Of a stretch of DNA of 34,388 nt, positions 16,514-24,643 are shown piece by piece; within the stretch, counting starts at the first letter, position 1, and each line of letters starts with the position of its first letter. Both the position numbers and the translations under genes were made by a program. Below the pieces are notes generated by a model. The model was given only the letters and a program-made list of their open reading frames with translations. It was not told the DNA's origin and searched no databases. Origin of the DNA: Bacteroidales bacterium (lineage in GTDB: Bacteria > Bacteroidota > Bacteroidia > Bacteroidales > UBA932); NCBI GenBank assembly GCA_017454265.1, contig JAFTDJ010000044.1, positions 1 to 34,388 of the forward strand. Direction: 5' to 3'.

Positions 16514-17266
16514 TTGAAGAAAATAATCATACTGATTCTGACTGCCTGTCTCGCTGTTCCGGGACAGGCGCAGGAGAAGTTTACACGCGGATTTGAGGGG
16601 AAGAACAAGATTTTTATTCCTAAAAACAGCTTTGGAGGAGGCCTCAGCGCCTCCTGGCGAAAATTCTCGCTTGGTGAAGACGAAGGGTACACAGTTGTTT
16701 CCAAGTACGTTGGAGACCTGAAGGGCAGTTACAGTTCGGTAGGCGTGGCTCCTTCGTTTGAGTATTTCTTTGCCGACAATCTTAGTGCTGTGGCGCGTTT
16801 CGATTATTCCTTGCTTGGAGTAAACCTGGACAACGCATCAGTCAAAATATCGGACGACCTGGGGCTGAGCATCAGCGGACAATACTTCAAACGACAGTCT
16901 TATGCACTTGCTGCCGGTGTACGTTATTATGTCCCTTTTATGGGCAGCAAGATTTTCGGCTGGTTTGTAGAGGGAACTATCAACGGCGGTTTTGTCCAGA
17001 GTATGCTCTATGAGTATATAGAAGGCCTGAAACAAGGGACCTACGACGCCAACTGGAAACTGGCGCTCAGGGTCGATCCCGGTATTTGTTTTTTCGTACA
17101 GGAAAACTTTGATTTTGAGGTCTCAGTCGGACTGCTTGACCTGACATGGAATAATACGCGCCAAAACGAGAACCAGATAAAAAACAGCTCCGGGAGCAGC
17201 CTTGGAACAGGATTTAATATAGACCTTCTGTCTATCCGTTTTGGTGCGCATTTCTACATATGGTAA
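16514..17266 (+). CDS. Outer-membrane beta-barrel protein of the DUF4493/PCMD operon (TTG start)
   Basis: This 250-residue protein begins with TTG at 16514; no nearby in-frame ATG would keep the signal peptide (KKIIILILTACLAVPGQAQE). LTAC resembles a lipobox, but it comes very early, and a cleavage near GQA fits a barrel better. The body has alternating amphipathic strands (for example ALAAGVRYYVPFMGSKIFGW and FDFEVSVGLLDLTW) and ends with FGAHFYIW, an aromatic terminal residue typical of substrates of the BAM machinery. It resembles small Bacteroidetes OmpW/outer-membrane beta-barrel-domain proteins. It may anchor or export the co-encoded lipoproteins; that is inference. It overlaps the next gene by seven bases. 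Confidence 0.75.
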   Translation: MKKIIILILTACLAVPGQAQEKFTRGFEGKNKIFIPKNSFGGGLSASWRKFSLGEDEGYTVVSKYVGDLKGSYSSVGVAPSFEYFFADNLSAVARFDYSLLGVNLDNASVKISDDLGLSISGQYFKRQSYALAAGVRYYVPFMGSKIFGWFVEGTINGGFVQSMLYEYIEGLKQGTYDANWKLALRVDPGICFFVQENFDFEVSVGLLDLTWNNTRQNENQIKNSSGSSLGTGFNIDLLSIRFGAHFYIW

Positions 17267-18849
17267 AACGTTGGATACATATAGCCCTTTTCGGGCTGCT
17301 TGCAGTGGGCTGCGCTTTCCCTAACGACCTGGACTATCCCTGTGTGGTCGGAAGCATCGTGTCTCTGGATTTGGAAGGGGCCAAGGAGATACACATAGAT
17401 TCAGAAGCACGCGAGGTGTCCGTAGTCCTGGAAGAGTGGGCGGATATGAGCCACGTGAAAGTGAACGAGTGCACCTTGTCGGAGAATGCGAGCTGCACGG
17501 ACATAGGGATTTGGCTTGATCTTACCAAACCGGTGAAAGCCGTGCTGCGCACGTATCAGGACTACGTATGGACCATTACCGCCACTCAACCCATTGAGCG
17601 ATATGTGCGGTGTGCCGGACAGGCCAGGGAGGCGATGTTTAACCTTGAGTCAAGGCACGTGTATGTGTATTTGCCGGATACCCATCCTCTCACGAGCGTG
17701 ACCATAGAAGAAATGAAGCTGGAACCCGAAGGATCACACATAGTGAGTACCACAGGCTATGAGAGCGACCTGGAACATCTGACGCTTACCACCCGCACGG
17801 TCTCCTTTCCAATGACCCTGGACTGTGTGACCGAACGAAGTTTCTATGTGGAATGGCACGGCGAGGTGTACGAGTGGCATCTCAAGGCTTTGCAACTGAA
17901 GGTGTCTGCTGCAGTGAGCGAGGTGGAGGCCCATTGCTATTCGGCACGCATACGTGGAGTCTTCGCATCCGACGGCTCTTCCGTGGGGGTGGAATACAAA
18001 AAGGTGGAAGAAACGGAGTGGACGACTGCCGTAGATGTCACGGTTTCCGGAGTCGGAGTTACCGCCCGACTGACAGGCCTTACGCCCGGAACGGCATATG
18101 AGTGCAGGATTCGGGAGGGCGCGGAAGCGTCGGCGGCAACTCCGTTTCAGACGGAACAAGCCGTTCAGCCCGACAACCTTAACTTTGATTCCTGGCACGC
18201 CAACGGAAAGGTATGGAACCCTTGGAGTGAAGGCGGAGCCCGGGTGTGGGATTCAGCAAACAAGGCTACTGCATCCTTTACGGGAAGCGCAACGACTCCG
18301 GATGAGACATTCGTGGCTGTAAGCGGTCCGGGCAAGAAGGCCTGCCGGATGGAGAGCAGTTTTGCCGTGGTTAAGTTCGCCGCCGGCAGCGTGTTCACAG
18401 GGGAGTTCGTAAAGCTCCAGGGCCTGGGCGCAGAATTGGCCTGGGGAATCCCATTCACGGCAAAGCCCGTTTCCTTGAAGGGATACGCTGCCTATAAGAG
18501 CACACCGATTACCGATGCCGACAGTGCCCACGGCTATCTCAAGGGGAAGCCGGATACGGGACATATCCTTATAGCGCTTACCGACTGGTCTGACCAATTT
18601 CACGTAGTGAGCTCTACCGGCACGTATGTAGATTTCGATAATGATCCCTCCATTATCGCTTATGGCCGTTATGCCCTTTCGGAAACAACCGACAAGTACA
18701 TCTCCTTCGACATTCCGTTGGTTTACAGGAACACCCGTACGCCCAAATACCTGGTGATAGTTGCCTCCTCCAGCGCTCTTGGAGACTTCTTTACAGGCGG
18801 CCGGGGGAGCACTCTCTGGATTGATGAATTGGAGCTGGTGTACGATTAA
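17260..18849 (+). CDS. PCMD lipoprotein, last gene of the operon
   Basis: This 529-residue protein has signal peptide MVKRWIHIALFGLLAVGC with lipobox AVGC (Cys18). The N-terminal half differs from its sister proteins, with two tandem beta-rich segments (IHIDSEAREVSVVLEEW ... VKVNECTLSENAS, and YVYLPDTHPLTSVTIEEMKL). An Fn3-like segment follows (LTGLTPGTAYECRIREG). The C-terminal 230 residues are a full PCMD closely parallel to that of the third gene: LNFDSWHANGKVWN, RVWDSANKATASFTG, RMESSFAVVKFAAGSVFTG, DPSIIAYG, FFTGGRGSTLWIDELELVYD. No terminator follows: the last 59 bases overlap the 3' end of the convergent nhaA gene. Confidence 0.82.
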   Translation: MVKRWIHIALFGLLAVGCAFPNDLDYPCVVGSIVSLDLEGAKEIHIDSEAREVSVVLEEWADMSHVKVNECTLSENASCTDIGIWLDLTKPVKAVLRTYQDYVWTITATQPIERYVRCAGQAREAMFNLESRHVYVYLPDTHPLTSVTIEEMKLEPEGSHIVSTTGYESDLEHLTLTTRTVSFPMTLDCVTERSFYVEWHGEVYEWHLKALQLKVSAAVSEVEAHCYSARIRGVFASDGSSVGVEYKKVEETEWTTAVDVTVSGVGVTARLTGLTPGTAYECRIREGAEASAATPFQTEQAVQPDNLNFDSWHANGKVWNPWSEGGARVWDSANKATASFTGSATTPDETFVAVSGPGKKACRMESSFAVVKFAAGSVFTGEFVKLQGLGAELAWGIPFTAKPVSLKGYAAYKSTPITDADSAHGYLKGKPDTGHILIALTDWSDQFHVVSSTGTYVDFDNDPSIIAYGRYALSETTDKYISFDIPLVYRNTRTPKYLVIVASSSALGDFFTGGRGSTLWIDELELVYD

Positions 18850-20233
18850 CGATGCTTATCAGAACGCTGCCGAGGATGCCGGAGCAGACAGATCCCAGGA
18901 GGACTGCAATTTTTCCTGCGTCGCGAAGGTGCCGGGTCACTTCCGGCAACTGGTTTCCAAATGACAAAGTGTCAACGAAGATGCTCATCGTGAAGCCTAT
19001 ACCTCCCAGGCAGGCAACAGCAAAAAACATTTTCCAGTTTGCATTTTCCGGCATTGCCCCTATCTTGAACTTTATGGCAAGCCAGCTGAAAAGCGTGATG
19101 CCCAGCGGTTTGCCCAGTAAAAGCCCAAGGAAGATACCCATGGAAACGCTGCCCAGCGCCGGGTCGTACGAGAATATGTTGAAGTAAGACGCGTCGCTGA
19201 TCTCTACGCCTGCGTTGGCGAGAGCGAAGATGGGCATAATCAGGAAATTTACCCAGGGGCCAAGGGCGTGCTCCACACGGTAACTCATATCCATTGTGCC
19301 GTGGGCGATTCCTTCCAGTTTGCGCAGGCAGTGTTTCTGGGGCCCGTTGGGGAAGGGCTCACTGTCAATCCCTTCCATCTGGTCCAGCAGAGCTATATAG
19401 TGGTTGCGTTTGTGTATATACTGGGCCCGGTTGTAGCGGGATTGCGCAGGAATGAGGAAGGCCATCACGACTCCGGACATGGTTGCGTGTATGCCGCTGT
19501 AGTAGAATAGCGCCCAGACCAGAATGGCATTGAAAATATAGGGGAACATTTTCTTTTCGCCCATACGGCGCAGCAGCAGCGTAAACGCAATTACCAGTAC
19601 GGCAACGCCAAGCAGCGGCAGATTGATATTTCCGCCGTAAAACAGGGCGACCACAAGTATTGCGATGAGGTCGTCAGCTATGGCAAGGGCCGTGAGAAAA
19701 ACTTTCAGCGATATCGGGACCTTCTTGTCCAGCATGGAGAGGATGCATACGGCAAAGGCTATGTCCGTAGCCGTCGGAATACCCCAGCCGCTGGCGGCCG
19801 CTGTCCCGTGATTCACTATGGTGAAGATTACTGCCGGTGCAATTACGCCTCCAAAGGCGGCAATGACAGGGAGAAGAGCCTTTTTGGGGCTGGATAACTC
19901 TCCGTGGGCTACCTCGCGCCGTATTTCAAGTCCGACGGTAAAGAAAAACACCACCATCAGTATATCGTTGATGAACTTCTCGATAGTCAGGTCCCTTGGG
20001 AAAAGCAGATCTACTTTTCCGTCCGGACTTGAGAGATGCGCCTGCAGGTTTGTATGCAGAATTGAGTGGTAAAGGTCTTTGGTAAAAGGAAGATTGGCCA
20101 GCAGCATCGCCAGCACGACGCATCCCAAAAGCAAAACGCCCTGAAACCAGGGCTGTTTTGCAAGACGGTCGCTGTTTACGTTGAAACTGTGTACACTCTT
20201 ATTCCAGGTGTAGATAGGAATCAGTTTTGCCAT
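18791..20233 (-). CDS. nhaA: Na+/H+ antiporter NhaA
   Basis: This 480-residue inner-membrane protein has about eleven or twelve hydrophobic segments. The key motif TDIAFAVCILSMLDKKVP is followed by LTALAIADDLIAILVVALFY, which contains the two membrane aspartates D187-D188 that bind Na+ and protons in NhaA. FFFTVGLEIRREVAHGEL and LGGIGFTMSIFVDTLSFG are also characteristic. It is about 90 residues longer than E. coli NhaA, mostly through an extended N-terminus, a hydrophilic insert near residues 290-320 (IALLDQMEGIDSEPFPNG) and the C-terminus. The start overlaps the exonuclease stop by 13 bases. The 3' end runs 59 bases into the convergent lipoprotein gene, encoding the tail TPAPIHQSRECSPGRL. 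Confidence 0.95.
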   Translation of the reverse strand: MAKLIPIYTWNKSVHSFNVNSDRLAKQPWFQGVLLLGCVVLAMLLANLPFTKDLYHSILHTNLQAHLSSPDGKVDLLFPRDLTIEKFINDILMVVFFFTVGLEIRREVAHGELSSPKKALLPVIAAFGGVIAPAVIFTIVNHGTAAASGWGIPTATDIAFAVCILSMLDKKVPISLKVFLTALAIADDLIAILVVALFYGGNINLPLLGVAVLVIAFTLLLRRMGEKKMFPYIFNAILVWALFYYSGIHATMSGVVMAFLIPAQSRYNRAQYIHKRNHYIALLDQMEGIDSEPFPNGPQKHCLRKLEGIAHGTMDMSYRVEHALGPWVNFLIMPIFALANAGVEISDASYFNIFSYDPALGSVSMGIFLGLLLGKPLGITLFSWLAIKFKIGAMPENANWKMFFAVACLGGIGFTMSIFVDTLSFGNQLPEVTRHLRDAGKIAVLLGSVCSGILGSVLISIVNRTPAPIHQSRECSPGRL

Positions 20234-21051
20234 TTCAGTGCGAGTCTTTCCAGCTTATATTGCTGCTCCAGTTTTTCGAATTGCTTTTTTGTATCCAGGG
20301 TAAAGCTGCCCTGCTGTATCCAGGAGAAGTAAGAAGGATCTGAGTTGAAAACCTGCCTTGCAGTCTTGCCCTTATACTTTCCGAAGTTCACCACCGCCTC
20401 TCCGGCATCGTTCCAGACCAGGTAGCCGGAAAAATCAACATTCTTGCGGCCCACGAAGGACGACAACTGCTCCACGTCGTTCTTAATCTGCCCTGGATAG
20501 CGGTCGAGCTGTGCCTTAAGTACCTCGTAGGTGGCTACAGCGTCGGCCTCTGCCGTGTGTGCGTTTTCGAAGTCGCCGCCTCCACAGTAGAAACGGTATG
20601 CGGCCTTGAGGTTGCGGGGCTCCATCTGGTGATAGATGTACTGAACGTCAACCATACGAGGTGAGTGAAGGTCGATTTTGAGATCTTTCCCTGCCAGCGC
20701 CACGCGCTCGAACTCTTCGGCCAGCATGGGGAGGTCGAACTTTTGGGAATTGAATCCGGCCAGGTCACTGCCTTCTATCCAGGAAGCTATCTCCTCTGCA
20801 AGCTCGAAGAAAGTAGGGCAGCCGACGAGCATTTCGTCTGTTACGCCGTTGACTTCCGAGGCCCCGGGCTCGATAGGCCTCTGGCAGTTTCTATCATAGT
20901 CCCAAGGCTTTATTTTCCAGGTCTTTATACGTTCTTCACCACCTGGAAAAACCTTTACGAAACTGAGCTCGATAATAGAATTGACCGGAATAATAAGCCC
21001 CGTACTCTCTATATCGAAAAAGAGCAGGGGCCTTTGGAGATTGAGTTCCAT
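20221..21051 (-). CDS. DnaQ-like 3'-5' exonuclease (DEDDh)
   Basis: This 276-residue protein has an N-terminal exonuclease domain with all DEDDh residues visible: D13 and E15 in FFDIESTGLI, D106 in GFNSQKFDLPML, and H165 with D170 in NAHTAEADAVATYE. Residues of about 200-276 form an extra domain (VNFGKYKGKTARQVFNSDPS ... YFSWIQQGSFTLDTK) of the short type often fused to Bacteroidetes epsilon-like exonucleases. It starts six bases after dnaN and ends inside the nhaA start, which implies one transcript. Pairing with the clamp gene suggests a role in replication proofreading or repair. It resembles the epsilon subunit of DNA polymerase III but may act independently. Confidence 0.9.
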   Translation of the reverse strand: MELNLQRPLLFFDIESTGLIIPVNSIIELSFVKVFPGGEERIKTWKIKPWDYDRNCQRPIEPGASEVNGVTDEMLVGCPTFFELAEEIASWIEGSDLAGFNSQKFDLPMLAEEFERVALAGKDLKIDLHSPRMVDVQYIYHQMEPRNLKAAYRFYCGGGDFENAHTAEADAVATYEVLKAQLDRYPGQIKNDVEQLSSFVGRKNVDFSGYLVWNDAGEAVVNFGKYKGKTARQVFNSDPSYFSWIQQGSFTLDTKKQFEKLEQQYKLERLALKWQN

Positions 21052-21057
21052 AAGCGC

Positions 21058-22176
21058 TTATGAAATCATGATAGGCATAAGGATGCCGCAAATCTTTTCG
21101 CTTTCGGCTTCCTCTTCCGAAGGGATGATGAGGGCGGCCCTGCGGGCGTCCATGAACTTCATCACTACGGTCTCGCAGTTCATGTTTGCCAGGATATCCA
21201 CGAGGAAAGAAGACTTGAAGCCGATGGTAAGGTTGTCTCCCGCGTAGTCGCACTCGAGCTTTTCATATGCTGCGAGGGCGAAACCGAGGTCTTGTGCGGT
21301 AATCTCGAGCAGGCCGGGAGTAAGGTTGAGCTTTACGTGGTTCGAGGCTTTGTTCGCACATACGGAAACGCGCCGTACTGTGTTCAGCAGCTGAACCCTG
21401 TCTATGCGGAGGACGTTGGAATTGTTCTGGGGAATTACATCCCTGTACTTGGGGTACTTGCCCACTATAAGGCGGCAAACCATCATTGTGGTACCGTAGT
21501 TGAACACCACCCCGGTTCCGTCGAAACTCAGTTCTACATCACCTTCTTCCTTGTCCAGCAGCGAACGGAGCACTGCGGCGGGCTTCTTGTGAAGGATGAA
21601 AGCGGATTTCTGGGCGGCCTGCACATCACTGGTGGTGTAGCATATGAGCTTGTGGGAGTCCGAAGCTACAAGGGTGGTGCTGGCGGTATCGATGTCGAAG
21701 AAAATACCGTTCATGGCAGGTCTCATCTCATCGTCTGCAGTAGCGTAGATGGTACCGCTGATTCCGTCTGCAAGCGACCGGGCGGGAAATACCACCCTCT
21801 CTGCATCGGGCCCTACGGTCTTGATTTCGGGGAAGTCTGCGGCAGGGAAGAACGGAAGGGAAGAGTTACCGTTGTTCCATAGGCACTCGAAGGAGCCCTC
21901 TCCCTTCGTCTTGATGGTAAGCGGCTGGTCCGGCAGGGCCTTCAGCAAGTCAATTATCTGGCGGGCGGGCACGGCGATGCTGCCGCCTTCCTTGACATCA
22001 ACGGAGACTGAGGTCCGCAATGTAAGTTCCTGGTCGGAAGCTGTGATGTCCAACCTGCCTTCTCCCAGGACGAAAAGGAAGTTTTCCAATATGGGAAGGG
22101 ATGTCTTGGCGGGAATTGCCTTGGAGACATTGAGTACGCCCTTCAGTAGTTCTGCGCTAGATACGATGAATTCCAT
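21058..22176 (-). CDS. dnaN: DNA polymerase III beta subunit (sliding clamp)
   Basis: This 372-residue protein has the usual length and the three-domain pattern of bacterial beta clamps. It starts MEFIVSSAELLKGVLNVSKA, and the first domain carries PILENFLFVLGEGRLDITASDQE; the second carries AMNGIFFDIDTASTTLVASDSHKL; it ends with EKICGILMPIMIS, the C-terminal strand (usual MPMR-like end). The clamp encircles DNA and tethers polymerase and repair factors. A TATTTTTG box lies 23 bases upstream of the ATG. The DnaQ-like exonuclease and nhaA follow on the same strand. Confidence 0.97.
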   Translation of the reverse strand: MEFIVSSAELLKGVLNVSKAIPAKTSLPILENFLFVLGEGRLDITASDQELTLRTSVSVDVKEGGSIAVPARQIIDLLKALPDQPLTIKTKGEGSFECLWNNGNSSLPFFPAADFPEIKTVGPDAERVVFPARSLADGISGTIYATADDEMRPAMNGIFFDIDTASTTLVASDSHKLICYTTSDVQAAQKSAFILHKKPAAVLRSLLDKEEGDVELSFDGTGVVFNYGTTMMVCRLIVGKYPKYRDVIPQNNSNVLRIDRVQLLNTVRRVSVCANKASNHVKLNLTPGLLEITAQDLGFALAAYEKLECDYAGDNLTIGFKSSFLVDILANMNCETVVMKFMDARRAALIIPSEEEAESEKICGILMPIMIS

Positions 22177-22199
22177 ACGTTACTTTTGTTATATTCGCA

Positions 22200-22207
22200 C
22201 AAAAATA
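22200..22207 (-). promoter_or_regulatory. -7 box of the dnaN promoter
   Basis: The minus strand reads TATTTTTG, an exact TAnnTTTG match, 23 bases before the dnaN ATG. No good -33 TTTG is seen. Confidence 0.45.
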
Positions 22208-22276
22208 GTAATAATTCGTGATATTTGGCATACCTTTTGACTTTTTAGTACCCCGGAAAATTAATTTATTAAACAT

Positions 22277-23695
22277 ATGGCAAAAAATTTCATTACAGTA
22301 CTGGCTTCGGTCCTTTTGAGCGGCCTCACAGCCTACGGAATCGTTAAAGCGGCTACTCCGGCCGAGACTTCCACCCCAGTTTATAACGAGCAGGGCGAGG
22401 TGGTTAAAACTGTCAATTTGTCACTGTCTGATTATCCGGATTTTACTTTTGCCGCCGAGAATGCTGTGGAGGCGGTCGTGTATGTGCAGGTGACCGTAAA
22501 GTATCAGCAGCAGTATTTGATAGATCCCTTCTTCCGTTTCTTCTTCGGCGACGAGGCCCAGCCCCAGACCCGCGAACAGGAGCGGCAGGGCGCCGGTTCC
22601 GGAGTCATCATCCGCCCGGACGGCTATATAGTGACCAACAATCACGTGGTGCAGAATGCAACAAAGATAGAGGTTACTCTCAACAATAATAAGACCTATC
22701 CGGCAACGGTCATCGGTACGGATCCGGCAACCGATGTCGCCCTTATCAAGATAGATGCATCCGGCCTTCCGACCCTGAATTTCGCCGATTCCGACAAACT
22801 GCGCCTCGGCGAGTGGGTACTTGCTATAGGTTCGCCTCTCGGCAAGGAGCTCCGTTCCACGATTACCGCCGGTATCGTGAGCGCGAAGGGCCGTTCGATG
22901 CCCAACTACAACGGCGAGTTCAAGATTGAGTCTTTCATCCAGACGGATGCGGCCGTGAATCCCGGCAACTCCGGCGGAGCCCTTGTGAACAAAGCCGGCG
23001 AGCTCGTGGGTATCAATACTGCCATTATCTCCACTACCGGATCCTATACCGGCTATTCCTTCGCCGTACCTTCCAATATCGTTAAAAAGATTGTGAGCGA
23101 CCTCATCGACTTCGGCTCGGTGAAGCGCGCCAAGCTCGGAGTCACCATGAGTCCTCTCAGTGAGAAACAGGCAAAGGACGCAGGCCTGGCTACACCCGAC
23201 GGCGTGTATATCGCTGAGGTCTCCAAGGGCAGCGCGGCAGACAAGGCGGGAGTAAAGAAGGGAGATGTGCTTGTGGAAGTAGATTCCACTCTCATAAAGA
23301 CTCCTTCCGACCTCCAGGTTGTCGTGAACAATTTCCACCCGGGCGACAAGGCTACCCTAGAGCTTATCCGTGACGGCAAGCGTATCCAGCTGCCGGTGGA
23401 ATTCCAGGGCAGCGCTGAGGCGACGGGAACTGTTGCAGAGGACGGCAGCGTTGCCTTCTACGGGGCAAGGATAGGCCTCACCGGCAAGGGTGTTGAAATT
23501 CTCAGCGCCGGAAGCGGAAAACTGGCGCAGGCCGGAGGAGAAGACGGTTTCGTTATCAAGTTCGTCAACGACCAGAAGGTCAACAAGCCTCAGGATGTCA
23601 TAGACATAGCCAAGAAGGCCCGCCGAAGCATAGTAATCGAGGGAGTTACCTCTACCGGCCGCCAGGGCTACTTCGCCTTCGGCAAAGACGAATAG
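22277..23695 (+). CDS. degQ: Periplasmic HtrA/DegQ-type serine protease with PDZ domains
   Basis: This 472-residue protein begins with an N-terminal signal or membrane anchor (FITVLASVLLSGLTAYGIV). The trypsin-like domain carries the catalytic triad H123 (VTNNHVV), D153 (ATDVALIKID) and S232 (VNPGNSGGAL), so it should be active. The first PDZ domain is at about residues 290-375 (RAKLGVTMSPLSEKQAKDAG ... GVKKGDVLVEVD). The C-terminal region (GFVIKFVNDQKVNKPQDV) is a shortened second PDZ. Such proteases degrade or chaperone misfolded envelope proteins. It is monocistronic: it is divergent from dnaN and is followed by a strong intrinsic terminator. Confidence 0.95.
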   Translation: MAKNFITVLASVLLSGLTAYGIVKAATPAETSTPVYNEQGEVVKTVNLSLSDYPDFTFAAENAVEAVVYVQVTVKYQQQYLIDPFFRFFFGDEAQPQTREQERQGAGSGVIIRPDGYIVTNNHVVQNATKIEVTLNNNKTYPATVIGTDPATDVALIKIDASGLPTLNFADSDKLRLGEWVLAIGSPLGKELRSTITAGIVSAKGRSMPNYNGEFKIESFIQTDAAVNPGNSGGALVNKAGELVGINTAIISTTGSYTGYSFAVPSNIVKKIVSDLIDFGSVKRAKLGVTMSPLSEKQAKDAGLATPDGVYIAEVSKGSAADKAGVKKGDVLVEVDSTLIKTPSDLQVVVNNFHPGDKATLELIRDGKRIQLPVEFQGSAEATGTVAEDGSVAFYGARIGLTGKGVEILSAGSGKLAQAGGEDGFVIKFVNDQKVNKPQDVIDIAKKARRSIVIEGVTSTGRQGYFAFGKDE

Positions 23696-23716
23696 AGTCC
23701 TTGGTAAGCCATTGAA

Positions 23717-23755
23717 AAAAATCCGCCGCAAAGTTGAAACTTGCGGCGGATTTTT
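23717..23755 (+). terminator. Rho-independent terminator after degQ
   Basis: A perfect 15-bp stem (AAAAATCCGCCGCAA, 23717-23731, with its complement at 23741-23755) encloses a nine-base loop and ends in TTTTT. The A-run on the 5' side makes it potentially bidirectional. It separates degQ from the rpoD operon. Confidence 0.9.
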
Positions 23756-23782
23756 CCGTATATATGGTACAACTAAACTTTT

Positions 23783-24643
23783 ATGCGTCAGTTAAAAATT
23801 ACCAAGTCCATCACCAACCGCGAAAGCGCGTCTTTGGACAAATACCTTCAGGAAATAGGCCGGGAGGAACTTGTAAGCCCGGAAGAAGAAGTAGAGCTCG
23901 CACAGCGTATACGCAAAGGCGACCAGGCCGCTCTCGAAAAACTCACCCGCGCAAACCTGCGCTTCGTGGTGTCCGTGGCAAAACAGTACCAGAACCAGGG
24001 CCTCAGCCTTCCCGACCTCATCAACGAAGGCAATCTGGGCCTCATCAAGGCCGCAGAGAAATTCGATGAGACCCGCGGATTCAAATTCATATCCTATGCC
24101 GTTTGGTGGATTCGCCAGAGCATACTCCAGGCCTTGGCGGAGCAGAGCCGTATCGTGCGCCTGCCCTTGAACCAGGTGGGTTCGCTCAACAAGATCAACA
24201 AGGCCCTGGGCAAGTTTGAGCAGGAGAACGAGCGTCAGCCTTCGGCAGAGGAGCTCTCCGAGATGATCGACGTGCCCAAAGACAAGATTGCCGATACCCT
24301 GCGCGTCTCCGGCCGTCACGTAAGCGTCGACGACCCCTTTGTAGAGGGCGAAGACAACTCCCTGCTCGACGTGCTGCCCAACGACGACTCCCCGAGCGCC
24401 GACAAGGGCCTTACCAATGAGTCCCTGAGCACCGAGATTGAACGTGCCTTGCAGATTCTCACCCCGCGCGAGCGTGAGATTATCAAGAGTTTCTTTGGAA
24501 TCGGCTGCCAGGAAATGACTCTGGAAGAGATAGGCGAGAGACTTGACCTTACCCGTGAACGCGTACGCCAGATAAAGGAAAAAGCCATACGTAAGCTCAA
24601 GAAACCCTCTGCAAGCAAACTCCTTAAATCTTATCTGGGCTGA
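23783..24643 (+). CDS. rpoD: Primary RNA polymerase sigma factor RpoD (sigma-70 family)
   Basis: This 286-residue protein is short, lacks region 1.1 and has the wording of the Bacteroidetes housekeeping sigma factor. It starts [22 protein letters not shown]. Region 2 contains [33 protein letters not shown] and [16 protein letters not shown]; region 3 contains [16 protein letters not shown]; region 4 has the helix-turn-helix [20 protein letters not shown], followed by [10 protein letters not shown]. It would recognise the TTTG/TAnnTTTG promoters seen through this window. The stop overlaps the argS start by one base (TGATG), so the two are probably co-translated. The degQ terminator lies 28 bases upstream. 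Confidence 0.96.
   Translation: MRQLKITKSITNRESASLDKYLQEIGREELVSPEEEVELAQRIRKGDQAALEKLTRANLRFVVSVAKQYQNQGLSLPDLINEGNLGLIKAAEKFDETRGFKFISYAVWWIRQSILQALAEQSRIVRLPLNQVGSLNKINKALGKFEQENERQPSAEELSEMIDVPKDKIADTLRVSGRHVSVDDPFVEGEDNSLLDVLPNDDSPSADKGLTNESLSTEIERALQILTPREREIIKSFFGIGCQEMTLEEIGERLDLTRERVRQIKEKAIRKLKKPSASKLLKSYLG

Noticed and set aside
10931-18849. The surface operon as a standard polysaccharide utilisation locus or Mfa/Fim fimbrial locus
   Set aside because: There is no SusC/SusD pair, no glycoside hydrolase within the operon, and no clear FimA/Mfa1-type subunit.
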